From Populus alba (Eukaryota; Streptophyta; Magnoliopsida; Malpighiales; Salicaceae), in NCBI RefSeq assembly GCF_005239225.2, contig NC_133300.1, positions 4,865,875 through 4,929,874 on the forward strand: a DNA stretch of 64,000 nucleotides, given 5' to 3'. The stretch's first letter is position 1. Each line of letters begins with the position of its first letter. The position numbers and the translations under genes are program-made. The notes below the pieces were generated by a model, which saw only the letters and a program-made list of their open reading frames with translations, ran no database searches and was not told where the DNA came from. Shown in pieces: positions 1 to 11,163 of this stretch.

Positions 1-282
1 GAAACTTCGAGTGACAGACCAATGTTTCAATCATTGACTTAAGTGTCAGTACAATTTGTCTACACACTATTTGAGAAGGAAAGTAAAGGGCTCTCTGTCC
101 TGTTGTGTTGCTTGAGATACAATGAATCAAGAAAGAAAAAGTCCATATTTTTGTCAGTACTAGGACGACCAGGTAGGGTTGTTCTCCTTCCCCTTTCATT
201 CCATTATCAGTAGCTTCCACTACGAAATTCAATAGTTTGTGCAAAAATTATGTATACACTGTGTATCACTTCAGCCTTCCCC

Positions 283-3104
283 ATGTTTAGAGGAATGAAC
301 GTCCTTTTTGCTTGCTACATAGCTTTTCTTTTACAGCTATTAGTCTTCCAAACTTGCCATTCTAGCACCATCACTGCTCATTGTGCTCCTTCTTCATGCG
401 GCAATATCCAAAACATTAGCTACCCTTTCAGACTAAACACTGATCCACAAAGCTGCGGAAACTATAATTATACTCTGATTTGCGAGAACAATATTTCTAC
501 AGTATTATATTTGTATTCAGGTAAATACTACGTGCAGGCAATCGACTACGGCAACTTCACAATCCGAGTGGTAGATGCTAGTGTACAAGATAATTGCTCC
601 ATCCCTCGTTATTCTTTGGCACCTGATAACTTCAGTGACGGAGATCGATACTCATGGTATAACTACAAGGAGGTGCCGCCAGGAGTGAATGAAGGTTCCG
701 TGTACTATCAGGGGGTCTGGTTAACTACACTATCACAGCCTATGATTTTCATGAGCTGTGAAAATACGGTGAATTCAACTCTCTATGTGGACACGGCTCC
801 CTACAGCCTTAACAATGGATCAGTAAATTGTTCCAACTCTACTCTTGTGACTCGTTCGAATTATGTGACTCTTGGGGGCATGGATGCCTCGGATTTGATG
901 GAACTGTGCACCATAGAGAAAATATTTTTGCTTCCAAAGAAGAACTACACAGACAAGTCCTTTGAAGAAATACGCAGTGACCTGGCATATGGGTTTGAGC
1001 TTTCATGGTACAACATCAACTGTGAAAATTGCACATTGGGTTGCTACATCGACAGCTCAGACCGTCGTCAATGCATTGGTATGTAACACTTTGATTCATA
1101 AGACCGTATATAACTTGTGATTTGAGGTGGTTTCATATATATATTTTCTCTGGCTTCCTTTTCAATTTTCATTTTTTTTTGGGTATTAGCACAATATACT
1201 GGACTGTCCCCTGATGTACAAATTCTGTGCATCCATTACCTGTGGATTCTACTATAGCGGACTGATCATAAGATTCATTCATGTTCATAATGTGGTTTAA
1301 GGTAGTTGGACAGATTCATTGGTCTTTTGCAATTTCAGGATTGACACAGTGAAACGTTTGGTTCATCTTAACTTGAACATGGATACACATTAATTAGTTC
1401 AAGTCACATTATTAAATTGTGTGCGCTCTTTTCTATTTTCTTTTGCATTTACTATTGCGTATACCATTAGAACTCGTTTCTTAACCTAAAGCTTCAACAG
1501 ATAATTTTGACACAGTGAAACGTTTGGTTCATCTTAACTTGACCATGGATACACATTAATTAGTTCAAGTCACATTATTAATTAAATTGTGTGTGCTCTT
1601 ATCTATTTTCTTTCGCATTTACTGTTGCGTATACCATTAGAACTCTTTTTAAACCTAAATTCTCGACAGATTTTGGTGATATCTTCTGGGACACACTACT
1701 CGGCAAAGTGATAGGTGCGAATTCTCTTTCTGCATCTCACCTTGTTTGTGTATTCTTAAGTGTTTCTTCAAACGACATATTTGTGAAATAAGGATTGTTG
1801 TTTCTTGAATAGTAATTGTAATTTTGTTCACCATTTTCTGCAGATGCCTTCCTCAATATATCCGTTTTATTTGGTAAGAGATTCCATCATTTCTTTAGTT
1901 TCGCAACAAATTTCTAGTGGAGACAACAAATAAGATCACAAAACTTGATTGTTTTCTGGAAATTTCCTACACAGCACTACATAATGGGCTAAAAGTTGTT
2001 TGTGGGACTCCATGTGTGATTATATTTTTGATCTACAAATGGCGAAGGAGACATTTATCAGTATACGATACAGTTGAACAATTCCTACAGGGTCAGAATA
2101 ACCTTATGCCAGTAAGGTATTCCTACTCAGATATCAAGAAGATTACTAAAGGTTTCAAGGAGAAATTAGGTGAAGGAGGCTTTGGTACAGTTTACAAAGG
2201 AAAGCTTCGCAGTGGGCGTTTTGCAGCAGTAAAATTATTGGGAAAATCGAAAGCTAATGGACAGGATTTCATAAATGAAGTTGCTACTATAGGAAGGATT
2301 CACCATACTAATGTGGTGCAGCTAATCGGTTTTTGCGCTGAAGGATCAAAGCGAGCTCTTGTATATGATTTCATGCCTAATGGATCTCTTGATAGACACT
2401 TGTTTTCTCGAGAAGGATCAATTTCTTTAAGCTGGCAAAAACTGCATCAGATTTCCCTTGGAGTGGCTCGTGGTATCGACTATCTTCATTTAGGCTGTGA
2501 CATGCAAATACTTCATTTTGATATCAAACCTCACAACATTCTTCTCGATGAAAATTTCACTCCAAAAGTCTCTGACTTCGGGCTCGCTAGGTTGTACCCC
2601 ACTAATGGCAGCATAACATCTCTTACTGCAGCAAGGGGCACCATAGGATACATGGCTCCTGAATTGTTCTACAAAAACATTGGGCGTGTCTCCTATAAAG
2701 CTGATGTTTATAGCTTCGGAATGTTGCTATTGGAAATGGCAGGCAAAAGGAAGAATGTAAACGCATTGGCAGAAAATTCAAGTGAAATCTACTGGCCATA
2801 TTGGGTTCATGACCAGGTATCTGATGGAAAGGCCATAGAAATCGGAGACGATGCCACGGAGGAAGAACGTAAGATCGTCAAGAAGATGATTATGGTTGGA
2901 TTGTGGTGTATACAAATGAAACCCATGGAGCGGCCTACAATGAAGAATGTTGTGGAGATGCTTGAAGGAGATTTGGAAAACTTGCAATTGCCTCCTAAGC
3001 CTGTCTTCAATCTAGATGTGACGCCACCAAACATTGAAGGAGAGTCATCATCGTTGTCAGGTGATTCTACCGCATCAACCAGTTTGATTGAAAATGCATA
3101 CTAA
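283..3104 (+). CDS. LRK10L-type receptor-like kinase, type 1, copy 1 (4 exons)
   Basis: Plasma-membrane receptor-like Ser/Thr kinase of the Lr10-like family; the ligand is unknown. Exons inferred from GT/AG sites and comparison with the copies at 30803 and 61218 are 283-1078, 1670-1714, 1844-1873 and 1918-3104, all joined in phase 1, giving 685 residues. Residues 1-27 look like a signal peptide. A GUB_WAK-type Cys-rich domain starts near C34/C39 ([11 protein letters not shown]), and a second Cys-containing module ends near residue 265. Hydrophobic stretches lie at exons 2-3 and at [17 protein letters not shown] in exon 4. The kinase domain has a glycine loop (GEGGFG), Lys396, Glu411, HFD 490-492 (a non-RD catalytic loop), DFG 510-512 and APE 537-539. 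The start at 283 is preferred because the ATG at 250 is absent from both sister copies. No break is seen; splice sites are inferred. Confidence 0.85.
1342..1669 (+). repeat. 166-bp tandem duplication in intron 1 of the type 1 gene
   Basis: The stretch beginning TGACACAGTGAAACG at 1342 is repeated at 1508, a period of 166 bp. Each copy runs up to a pyrimidine tract and an acceptor-like CAG. The second copy leads into exon 2 at 1670. The first ends at about 1500 in CTTCAACAG, which is the acceptor used in the pseudogene at 10210, but here it is followed by intron rather than exon sequence. This suggests an exon 2 duplication with loss of one exon. The copy at 30803 has only one unit. Confidence 0.75.
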
Positions 3105-3898
3105 GTTATATGATGTGGAATGCTCTGCTTACATGCAGGGAAAATGATAGAATAATGGTGCTTTCGGACTTGGTTGTGATGATTTAGTCTGCAACACATT
3201 ATGATAATTTGCAATACTTCCTTTTATCTTATTTGTGTTTAGCTAATTTAGAGTTCAAGATGCGGCTTGTTTCTTCGGTGTGGTCTATATAATCATCATA
3301 CAAAGATGTTCTGTATTGTGTTTAACTATCAGATTTCCACTCTGTTTGGCAATCATAGCAGTTGGCGAGGATGGAACATCCTCCATGATAACTGTTCCAT
3401 GTTCTACATATTAATTATCCTATATTTTTCTCCAACAGAATAATATTTTGGCTACAAATTAACAAGAGACTATCACAGGGATTATATAAACAAGTTGATG
3501 CATGAAAAGACGAGTCTCTATTTATAGGTAGCCACTACAAGTAGCTTCGGAGACCACAAATACAAGTCAAGTCTCTCTAGTAATCCTTCCACTATAAGTA
3601 GCTTCGGAGATAGAAAATAGCGATTTATTTGCTATCATAGGGATGATTCTGAACAGAGGGGCTTAATTTCATTTTCTTCCACCAACAATGCCTTCGTGTC
3701 AATGTTCAGCCCCATGACAATCGATCTAGCGTCACCATTTGCACATTACCATATCTTGCATAAGCCACGAGGAACCAATCACAACAAAACAGGATTGAAA
3801 ACCATGACTGTGAAATGCATCTTCTTGTGGGTAAGAGGCAAGGTCTTCAAAAATGCTCAACTGTGTTCAACAACCTTTCAGGATCTGCTTCAATTTTC
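3105..3898. other. 3' flank of the type 1 gene and unassigned intergenic DNA
   Basis: From 3105 to about 3320 the sequence matches the 3' flank of the sister gene at 33450-33690, so it is probably UTR and downstream DNA. Short direct repeats containing AGTAGCTTCGGAGA lie near 3540 and 3600. Small open frames here have no recognisable product. Confidence 0.5.
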
Positions 3899-3972
3899 TT
3901 AAGAGAATGGGATCCTCGTTAGCTGCGGGCAATCACCCACTGTAATTTCCTCAAGAGAATTGCATAGAAGAC
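3899..3972 (-). pseudogene. C-terminal LRR tail of an NBS-LRR gene (relic)
   Basis: On the minus strand this encodes a leucine-rich-repeat ending (NSLEEITVGDCPQLTRIPFS, then stop), typical of the last repeat of CC-NBS-LRR resistance proteins. It abuts the left edge of the Copia element at 3973. The other side of that element (8961 onward) carries the NB-ARC part. With the transposon removed, an in-frame stop lies immediately before this tail and most of the LRR region is missing, so the gene was already internally deleted before the insertion. Confidence 0.6.
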
Positions 3973-4206
3973 TGTCAGATTTTTTGGAGAAGCAGACTAA
4001 CTTAGCTTTATTAATTGACTCACGGTCCATATATAGAGATACAGGGGAAGGAGTTAAGAGATGTGTTTTAACTAATCTACTTTTACACAATAGCCTCTCC
4101 TAGATTGAAGCCTGAAAACTAGGGAGTCGATATATACGACTGCAACTAGAAGTTTGATACAACTAGTGTTTTATTTCCTTGTAACTTCTAATGGCTCACG
4201 CTAACA
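3973..4206 (-). repeat. 3' LTR of Copia element 1
   Basis: A 234-bp repeat starting TGTCAG and ending CTAACA, nearly identical to 8727-8960. The adjacent polypurine tract (GAGGGGGAG on the minus strand) marks it as the 3' LTR. Confidence 0.95.
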
Positions 4207-4213
4207 CTCCCCC

Positions 4214-7200
4214 TCAAGTTGGTGCATAAATATCTTTATTGCCTAACTTGTCAAGTGAGTCATGAAAAATTCTACTGGAAACTGCCTTTGTCAATATATC
4301 TGCTAGTTGATCTTTTGATTTGACAAAAACAAACCGGATGATCTTTTCTTCAAGGTTTTGCTTAATAAAATGTTTGTCTATCTCCACGTGTTTTGTTCGA
4401 TCATGCTGAATAGGATTTTGTGAGATATCGATTGCAGCTTTATTGTCACAAAACAAGTTCATCTCCGTGTTAGGACCGTAGCCTATTTCCATTAGTAACC
4501 TTCTAAGCCATAGTAATTCACAAAGCCCTTTTGCCATCCCCCTAAATTCAGCTTCAACACTTGATCGAACCACCACCTTTTTCTTTTTACTTCTCCATGT
4601 AACTAGATTTCCTCCCACAAATGTAAAGTACCCTGACGTGGATTTTCTATCTAGAATACTCCCTGCCCAATCCGCGTTTGTGTATCCTTCAACATCCAAG
4701 TGGTTGTTTTTAGAGAACATTAGACCCTTTCCTGGTGAGGATTTCAAGTAATGAAGTATTCGAATCACCGTGTTCATATGTTCTTCGCTTGGATTATGCA
4801 TAAACTGGCTCACAACGCTTACAGCATAAGCAATAACAGGACGAGTATGCGACAAGTAAATAAGTTTTCCCGCCAGCCTTTGGTATCGTCCTTTATCCGT
4901 TGGTACTTGGTCTGTGTGTTCAGTGAGTCTGTGATTTTGAATGATGGGAGTATCTGTTGGTTTGCACTCTAATAACCCCACCTCAGATAGTAGATCTAGC
5001 ACATATTTTCTTTGGGACAAGAATATACCCTTCTGTGACCTTGCCACCTCTATTCCCAAGAAATATTTAAGTCCACCCAGGTTCTTCATCTCAAATTCGG
5101 CTGACAATTGCTCTTGTAATTTTGACATTTCTTCATAGTCATCCCCGGTGATAATCATATCATCTACATAGTTGATTAAGGCTGTCACCCTCTTTTGTCG
5201 ATGCTTCAGGAAGAGGGTGTGGCCTGCATTGCTTTGAACAAACCCATACCTTCTTATGGCTGAGCTAAATCTCCCAAACCATGCTCGAGGAGATTGTTTT
5301 AAACCATATAGAGCTCGCTCCAACTTGCATACAACTCCAGTTCCTGAAGATGATGTAAAGCCTGATGGGATATCCATATAAACTTCTTCTTCAAGGTCAC
5401 CATGAAGGAAGGCATTCTTTACATCAAATTGGAGTAGCGGCCAGTCTAGATTTGCTGCAAGGGATAGTAAAACTCTAACAGTATTTAATTTAGCAACTGG
5501 TGAGAAAGTCTCAACATAATCTATATCGTATGTCTGTGTGAATCCTTTCGCTACTAGGCTTGCTTTGTACCGGTCAATTGATCCATCTGCCTTGTATTTA
5601 ATTGAGAACACCCATTTGCACCCTACTGTTTTTTTTTCCTTTAGGTTGCGGTATCAGTTTCCATGTATTATTTTTTTGTAGGGCTTCCATCTCTTCTTGT
5701 ATGGCTTGTGCCCATTTAGAGTCGGCCAAGGCATCTGCTATATTATCTGGAGTATGACAAGAGGATAATACCTCTGTGAAACCCTGAATTGGACCAGGTA
5801 GGTGCTGGGTGCTGACATAATTGGTGATGGGGAATTTGGATCGCCTTTCTTCGGTATCAGGGGAGTACCTATTTGGTGGCTTTCCTCTGTTGTGTTTGAA
5901 AGGTAACACATACTCTACGGGAGTATTCAAGTCAGTAGTATATGGGGGAACAGTGGAAGAGCTTACCTCAAGGTTGTTCTCAGTAGGAGATTCAGGTACT
6001 GCAGAGAGAGGGGTTGGTTGACTTTCTTGATTCACAAGCTCTTCATTAAGTTGGTGTTCATGTATTCCTTCAACATCATTTTCAGCCCCCTCAAGTTCTC
6101 TTTCGCCAGCTTGTGCTGGACTGTCACCACTGGATGTAGCTGCAGGATTTGTTGAATTATCAGTGGTGCTAACAGTGGCTGGAGTTGTTAAGTACCAACT
6201 CAGTTCATTCAATTCTTCCCTTCTACACTCCCCCTGAAGAGCTGAATTGGGGACTGTAGGAGAATAGAAATGTTCAGACTCATTAAAGGTAGCATCCATG
6301 GTGATATAGAGTCTCTTGTTAATGGGATCAAAGCATTTGTAGCCCTTCTTAGTTGGTCCATAACCCAGAAACAGACATTTAACAACACGTGGATCAAGTT
6401 TGGAGTGTTGGTTTTTATGGATATGAACAAAAACCACACAGCCGAACACACGTGGTGGGAGCATCAACACGGTGGGTAGTGCAACATGAGAGGAAAGCAC
6501 TTGCAGGGGAGTTTTGAAGTGCAAGACTTTAGAGGGCAATCTGTTGAGTAAGTAAACTGCAACACTTACTGCATCATCCCAGTGGTGAGTTGGGACATTT
6601 GTGCCGAGAAGAAGGGCACGAGCTATTTCCAAGCTGTGGCGATTCTTTCGTTCAGCAACATCATTCTGTTGAGGAGTCTGCACACATGAGGTTTCATGGA
6701 GGAGACCTTGTTGCTGGAAGAACGCTTTGAATCATTGGTTGACAAACTCCCCTCCATTATCTGACCGAAGCACTTGTATTTTGGCTGAAAATTGATTCTG
6801 AATCATGGTGTGAAATGCTTGGAATATTGGGAACACCTCCTCCTTTGTCTTCATCAGGTAAAGCCAAGTCATTCAAGTTGAGTCATCGACAAATATAACA
6901 AACCAACAATAACCAGTTACAGTCGTTCGTGGGGAAGGTCCCCAGACATCAGAATGTATAAGAGCAAACAGAATACTGCTTTTATTCAAACTTGCATAGT
7001 AAGAACTTATGTGGCTCTTAGCCAGAATACAAGTCTTACAGTTAAAATCAACATCCTTTGATTGTAAAAATAAGTTCGGAAATAGGTGTCTTAGATATCC
7101 GAATGATGGGTGCCCAAGACAACGATGCCATAACCATATTTCTCGTTCCTTGCTACTGAGTTGATGGTGTACATGATTTGCTTTCCCATGATTAAAATCA

Positions 7201-8658
7201 TCTAAATAGTATAACCCTCCTCTCTTAGTACCACGCCCAATAATCTCCTTACTGAGAACATCATGAAGAAAACAAACATTAGAGTATATCAATACCACAC
7301 AATTGAGTTCTTCTGTTACTTGGCTCACAGACATTAATTTGTTTGATAATGAAGGAACGAGAAGAGTGTGGGACAAAGTGAGTGAGGGTGATAGTGACAC
7401 GGTTTCAGCTCCCATGACTGGATACGCGACTCCATTTGCATTTGCAATACAAGTCCTCTGTGGTTGAGTTGTGTGTGAGAAGTCCGCAGGATCAAATGTC
7501 ATATGGTCCGTAGCCCCAGGGTCGATAATCCACTCACTTTCATCTTGATGGTTAGAACTATAGAAACTTTGTCCACAGTTACCTGTTGCTTTAGAAGTGG
7601 AGGAGTCTGCCATAGGGATGAGTGAGAGTTGAGGTTCTGCCGTGACTGTTGCGGCTCTACCAGTGCTTTCATCAGGTAATGTGTTACCTTTTTTCCTCCT
7701 AGCTTGTAGTTCATGCCACCATTCCGAGTATCCATGCAACTTGAAGCATGTCTCACGAGTGTGTTTGGTGCTCCCACAATGTGTACATTTCCCTCCATCA
7801 AAAGGACCCTTCGGTTTAGAGGATAGGTTATGCTTTCCAATTACCAGCATTGGTGGTTGGCCAAACCTTGAGCCTTTGATGGCCATAACAGCACCACTGG
7901 TTGCGGTCTCTGCCCCTGCTGTCATCACTGCCTGTCGAGTATCCTCTCTTCTGACTTGAGCATAGGCCTACTCAATTATAGGAAACGGTTTCAGTTGGAG
8001 AATGTCACTACGAATGTTGTCAAGTCGATCATCCAATCCGTCCAAGAAAATATAAACTCTTTCCTCCTGTATCAGAGAGTTATATTTTTGAATGTCTGTT
8101 GCACATTCCATGGGATTGGGGCGTCAAAAGCCTATCTCCCTCCATATCCCTTGTAAATCATTGTAATATTTTTCAATTGATCCTCCTTTCTGCCGCATTC
8201 GAGTTACCCTGCGTCGAAGTTCATAAACCTGTGATGTGTCAGTTCCATCAAAATATGTAGGTGCAATGGCGTCCCACACCTGTTTTGCTGTTGGGAAGCG
8301 AATGAAGTTTGCAACCAGTGATTGGTCCATTGAATTAATCAACCATCCTTTCACCAGAGTTTTCAGTACGCCATTTACGGAATGTTGCGTCTGCTTCTGA
8401 GGGTTGAGGGAAGTCTCCGTTAATATACCCTAGTTTGTCTTTGGCTGAGATGTTCATCTCTACCACCTGGGACCATAAAGCATAGTTGGATCCATCCAAC
8501 TTAATGTTGGTTGGTGCTGCAGAAGAGTCATTGATAATTGGTTGTGAGGTAGCCTGGGCTTTTGTCAAAGCCTCCGTCATCTTGGTCGTGAAGTTGTCAA
8601 GCATGGAGTCTGTTATGGGATTTTGTGGCTGAATCAATTCAGTGGAATATTCAGCCAT
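4214..8658 (-). pseudogene. Broken gag-pol of Copia element 1
   Basis: Minus-strand pieces are gag (8335-8658 and 8124-8354, different frames), gag C-terminus/protease/integrase N-terminus (6873-7928), integrase C-terminus (5598-6683) and RT-RNase H (4214-5611). Visible motifs are the zinc knuckle CTHCGSTKHTRETC, integrase HHCC residues, RT YVDD and an RNase H tail DADWAG-like region. Breaks include a gag frameshift near 8345, in-frame stops in gag (near 8122 and 8020) and in integrase (near 6870 and 6731), and a frameshift at an A-run near 5620. The protease site reads DPGATDH instead of the usual D-S/T-G. The element is therefore not autonomous. Confidence 0.9.
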
Positions 8659-8714
8659 AAGGTCGAAGTCGTTTGGTTAATTTTCTATTTAGGTTATAGA
8701 AATCCCTAGACTAT

Positions 8715-8726
8715 GCTCTGATACCA
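8715..8726 (-). other. tRNA-iMet primer-binding site of Copia element 1
   Basis: On the minus strand TGGTATCAGAGC immediately follows the 5' LTR. It is complementary to the 3' end of initiator Met-tRNA. Confidence 0.9.
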
Positions 8727-8960
8727 TGTCAGATTTTCTGGAGAAACAAACTAACTTAGCTTTATTAATTGACTCACGGTCTATATATAGAGATACAGGG
8801 GAAGGAGTTAAGAGATGTGTTTTAACTAATCTACTTTTACACAATAGCCTCTCCTAGATTGAAGCCTGAAAACTAGGGAGTCGATATATACGACTGCAAC
8901 TAGAAGTTTGATACAACTAGTGTTTTATTTCCTTGTAACTTCTAATGGCTCACGCTAACA
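8727..8960 (-). repeat. 5' LTR of Copia element 1
   Basis: A 234-bp partner of 3973-4206, next to the primer-binding site. Target duplication AAGAC follows at 8961-8965. Confidence 0.95.
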
Positions 8961-9960
8961 AAGACTTCCAGATTAAAGGCTATTCAAATTATGACATTTG
9001 CTCTACGAGATATTCACACTTTCTCAGGATGAAAATCATCCCACAAATCATCAAGAATGATAACTGCAATTCGAGAATGCTGTCCTTAGCTCCCCAGCTC
9101 TACTCATCACATCTTTTCCTTTCCGAAGACATAAACCAAAAGCTTCGGCAATGAGATCCTGCAATGCGTGAATGCTAAATTCTTGTGACATAGCAATCCA
9201 ACAAACATGAAAGAAAATGTCTGGTTTATCTTGAAGCTGATTATGGATATGTGCAGCCAAAGTTGTCTTTCCCACTCCTCCCATCCCGTAAATGCCAATG
9301 CATGAGACCTCACCACTCAACAAACAATACCAGACATCCTTCATCTTTCTTTCAATAGCTTCGTTGTCGGGAATACATATCTTTTAGTCCTACGTCGCTT
9401 ATGTACACGCCTTTTAGAATAGCTTACCGTGTAAATTCTCAAGTCATGTTCTCTATATAAATTCTTAACAAAAAATCCTTCATTGATGAGGATGAGATGT
9501 TATTCAAGATCATTTCAAATGCCTGACATGTTTTCTCTGTTCTATGTCTAGGCTCGGGTTCATCTGGCATAAGTACAACATGAGCTCTAGGTTCCTCAAC
9601 AATTCCAGTCTCCCCCCTGATCCAGATATCCATCCATCTTAGGCTCTCATAAAAAAGAGGAGGTTCTTCTTGTTCCATTTCTAAACACCGCACAGGACTT
9701 GAAGCTGCCTTAATTGCCTCGTTATTGCTTGAACTTGGCACGCTCTTATCTACAGGCCTTTTAGAAGAGCTTCCTCTCTCAGCAACAGACTGCATCAATT
9801 CCCAAGTCATGTTCTCTATACCACTGCTCGACTCAACATCCTTCATCAAGGAAGATGAGATGTTATTCATATCCATTTCAAATGCTTGACCTGCTGGCTC
9901 TGTTCCCAATCCAGTCTCAGGTGCATCCAGTCTCAGGAACACTCTCTCCCCCAATCATCC
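8961..9960 (-). pseudogene. NBS-LRR resistance gene relic (linker and NB-ARC start)
   Basis: The minus strand carries an N-terminal/linker segment (9439-9954, with a partly repeated motif around QAFEM..NNISSS) and the start of an NB-ARC domain (about 9051-9384). The P-loop GMGGVGKTTL is intact, and further downstream there is a kinase-2 motif ILDDLWDDF. Stops and frame changes separate the two parts, and the reading frame ends shortly after kinase-2. Copia element 1 is inserted at 8960, and a separate LRR tail lies on its other side. By family knowledge this was an intracellular immune receptor; here it is non-functional. Confidence 0.75.
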
Positions 9961-9966
9961 TTCATC

Positions 9967-11073
9967 AAGGACTGATCATAAGATTCATTCATGTTCATAA
10001 TGTGGTTTAAGGTAGTTGGACAGATTCATTGGTCTTTTGCAATTTCAGGATTGACACAGTGAAACGTTTGGTTCATCTTAACTTGAACATGGATACACAT
10101 TAATTAGTTCAAGTCACATTATTAAATTGTGTGCGCTCTTTTCTATTTTCTTTCGCATTTACTATTGTGTATTCCATTAGAACTGGTTTCTTAACCTAAA
10201 GCTTCAACAGGTTTTGATGGAAGCTATTGGCAAATGATACTCTACTATGTGACAGGTGCGAATTCTTTTTCTACATCTCACCATGTTTGTGTATTCTTAC
10301 GTGTTTCTTTAAACTGTTAGAAATATTTGAAGAAGAAGAGTAAAAATAGGAATATGAGAAATATGGTCTCATAGTAAACTCTGCTAAGTCCTACTAGACT
10401 TGGACTTAGACTTACAATATTTTTAATATATATTTATATTAGTTTAGAATAATTCAAGAGACTTAAAAGATAAATACATAATTAAGTAGTTACATGTATA
10501 TATTTAGGAGACATCTAGGAGAACTAAAAGATACTTTAAATGTGGACTTGAAAATTAATTCTAACATAAACGACATATTTGTGAAATAAGGATTGTTGTT
10601 TCTTGAATAGTAATTGTAATTTTGTTCACCATTTCCTGCAGATCCCTACCTCTATATAATTATATCCGTTTACTTTGGTAAGAAATTCCGTCATTTCTTT
10701 AGTTTCGCAACAAATTTCTAGTGGAGACAACAAATAAGATCACAAACTAGATTGTTTTCTGGAAATTTCCTACACAGCACTGCTTCATGCATGGGCTAAA
10801 AGTTGTTTGTGGGACTCCATGTGTGATTATATTTTTGATCTACAAATGGCGAAGGAGACATTTATCAGTATACGATACAGTTGAACAATTCCTACAGAGT
10901 CAGAATAACCTGATGCCAGTAAGGTATTCCTACTCAGATATCAGGAAGATTACTAGAGGTTTCAAGGACAAATTGGGTGAAGAAGGCTTTGAGCTTCGCA
11001 GTGGGCGTTTTGCAGCAGTAAAGTTGTTGGGAAAATCAAAAGCTGATGGACAGGATTTCATAAATGAAGTTGC
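9967..11073 (+). pseudogene. Type 1 LRK10L pseudogene (exon 1 lost, kinase truncated)
   Basis: The sequence joins homology with the type 1 genes inside intron 1 (compare 1262 onward). It has exon 2 (10211-10255), exon 3 (10642-10677, 36 nt versus 30 in the intact genes) and the start of the kinase exon (from 10722). It lacks exon 1. The kinase exon has a 1-nt deletion near 10745 and a 21-nt deletion that removes part of the glycine loop (GEEGF then ELRSGRF). It ends after the FINEVA region, where unrelated sequence begins. A 252-bp solo LTR sits in the intron between exons 2 and 3. The open frame 10787-11137 is what remains of the N-lobe. Confidence 0.85.
10315..10566. mobile_element. Solo LTR, 252 bp
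   Basis: Begins TGTTAGAA and ends TTCTAACA (8-bp terminal inverted repeat), flanked by TAAAC at 10310-10314 and 10567-10571. The sister introns at 1765 and 32120 lack it and show a single copy of the site. No internal coding sequence remains, as expected after LTR-LTR recombination. Confidence 0.88.
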
Positions 11074-11163
11074 ATCAGTGGCTTCTACACCTGAAAATTT
11101 AGGTGTGTATATATATAAAGCATTGCTTTTTTGCTAAAAACAACCAAGTTAGTGACAGTTTAT

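Larger units (their letters stand above)
3973..8960 (-). mobile_element. Complete Copia LTR retrotransposon (element 1), coding-defective
   Basis: The 4988-bp element is flanked by the 5-bp target duplication AAGAC (3968-3972 and 8961-8965). It has two 234-bp LTRs that begin TG and end CA, a primer-binding site for initiator Met-tRNA (8715-8726) and a polypurine tract beside the 3' LTR (4207-4217). By eye the LTRs differ at about 4 of 234 positions, so the insertion is fairly young. Internal reading frames are gag, protease, integrase, reverse transcriptase and RNase H on the minus strand, the Ty1/copia order. It belongs to the same family as the element at 37402-42276 (similar Gag and Pol, LTR start and polypurine tract). 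Confidence 0.95.

Noticed and set aside
250..282. Start of type 1 copy 1 at the ATG at 250
   Set aside because: Sister copies have GCG at this place, and the conserved start MFRGMN at 283 gives a good signal peptide.
1591..1791. 66-codon frame in intron 1/exon 2 of copy 1 (also 31936-32136)
   Set aside because: It reads through both splice sites of exon 2. Only the central 45 nt is coding in the receptor frame.
8715..8726. tRNA-like motif TGGTATCAGAGC (also 24900, 37620, 62463)
   Set aside because: Only the 12-nt complement of the Met-tRNA 3' end next to LTRs; a primer-binding site, not a tRNA gene.
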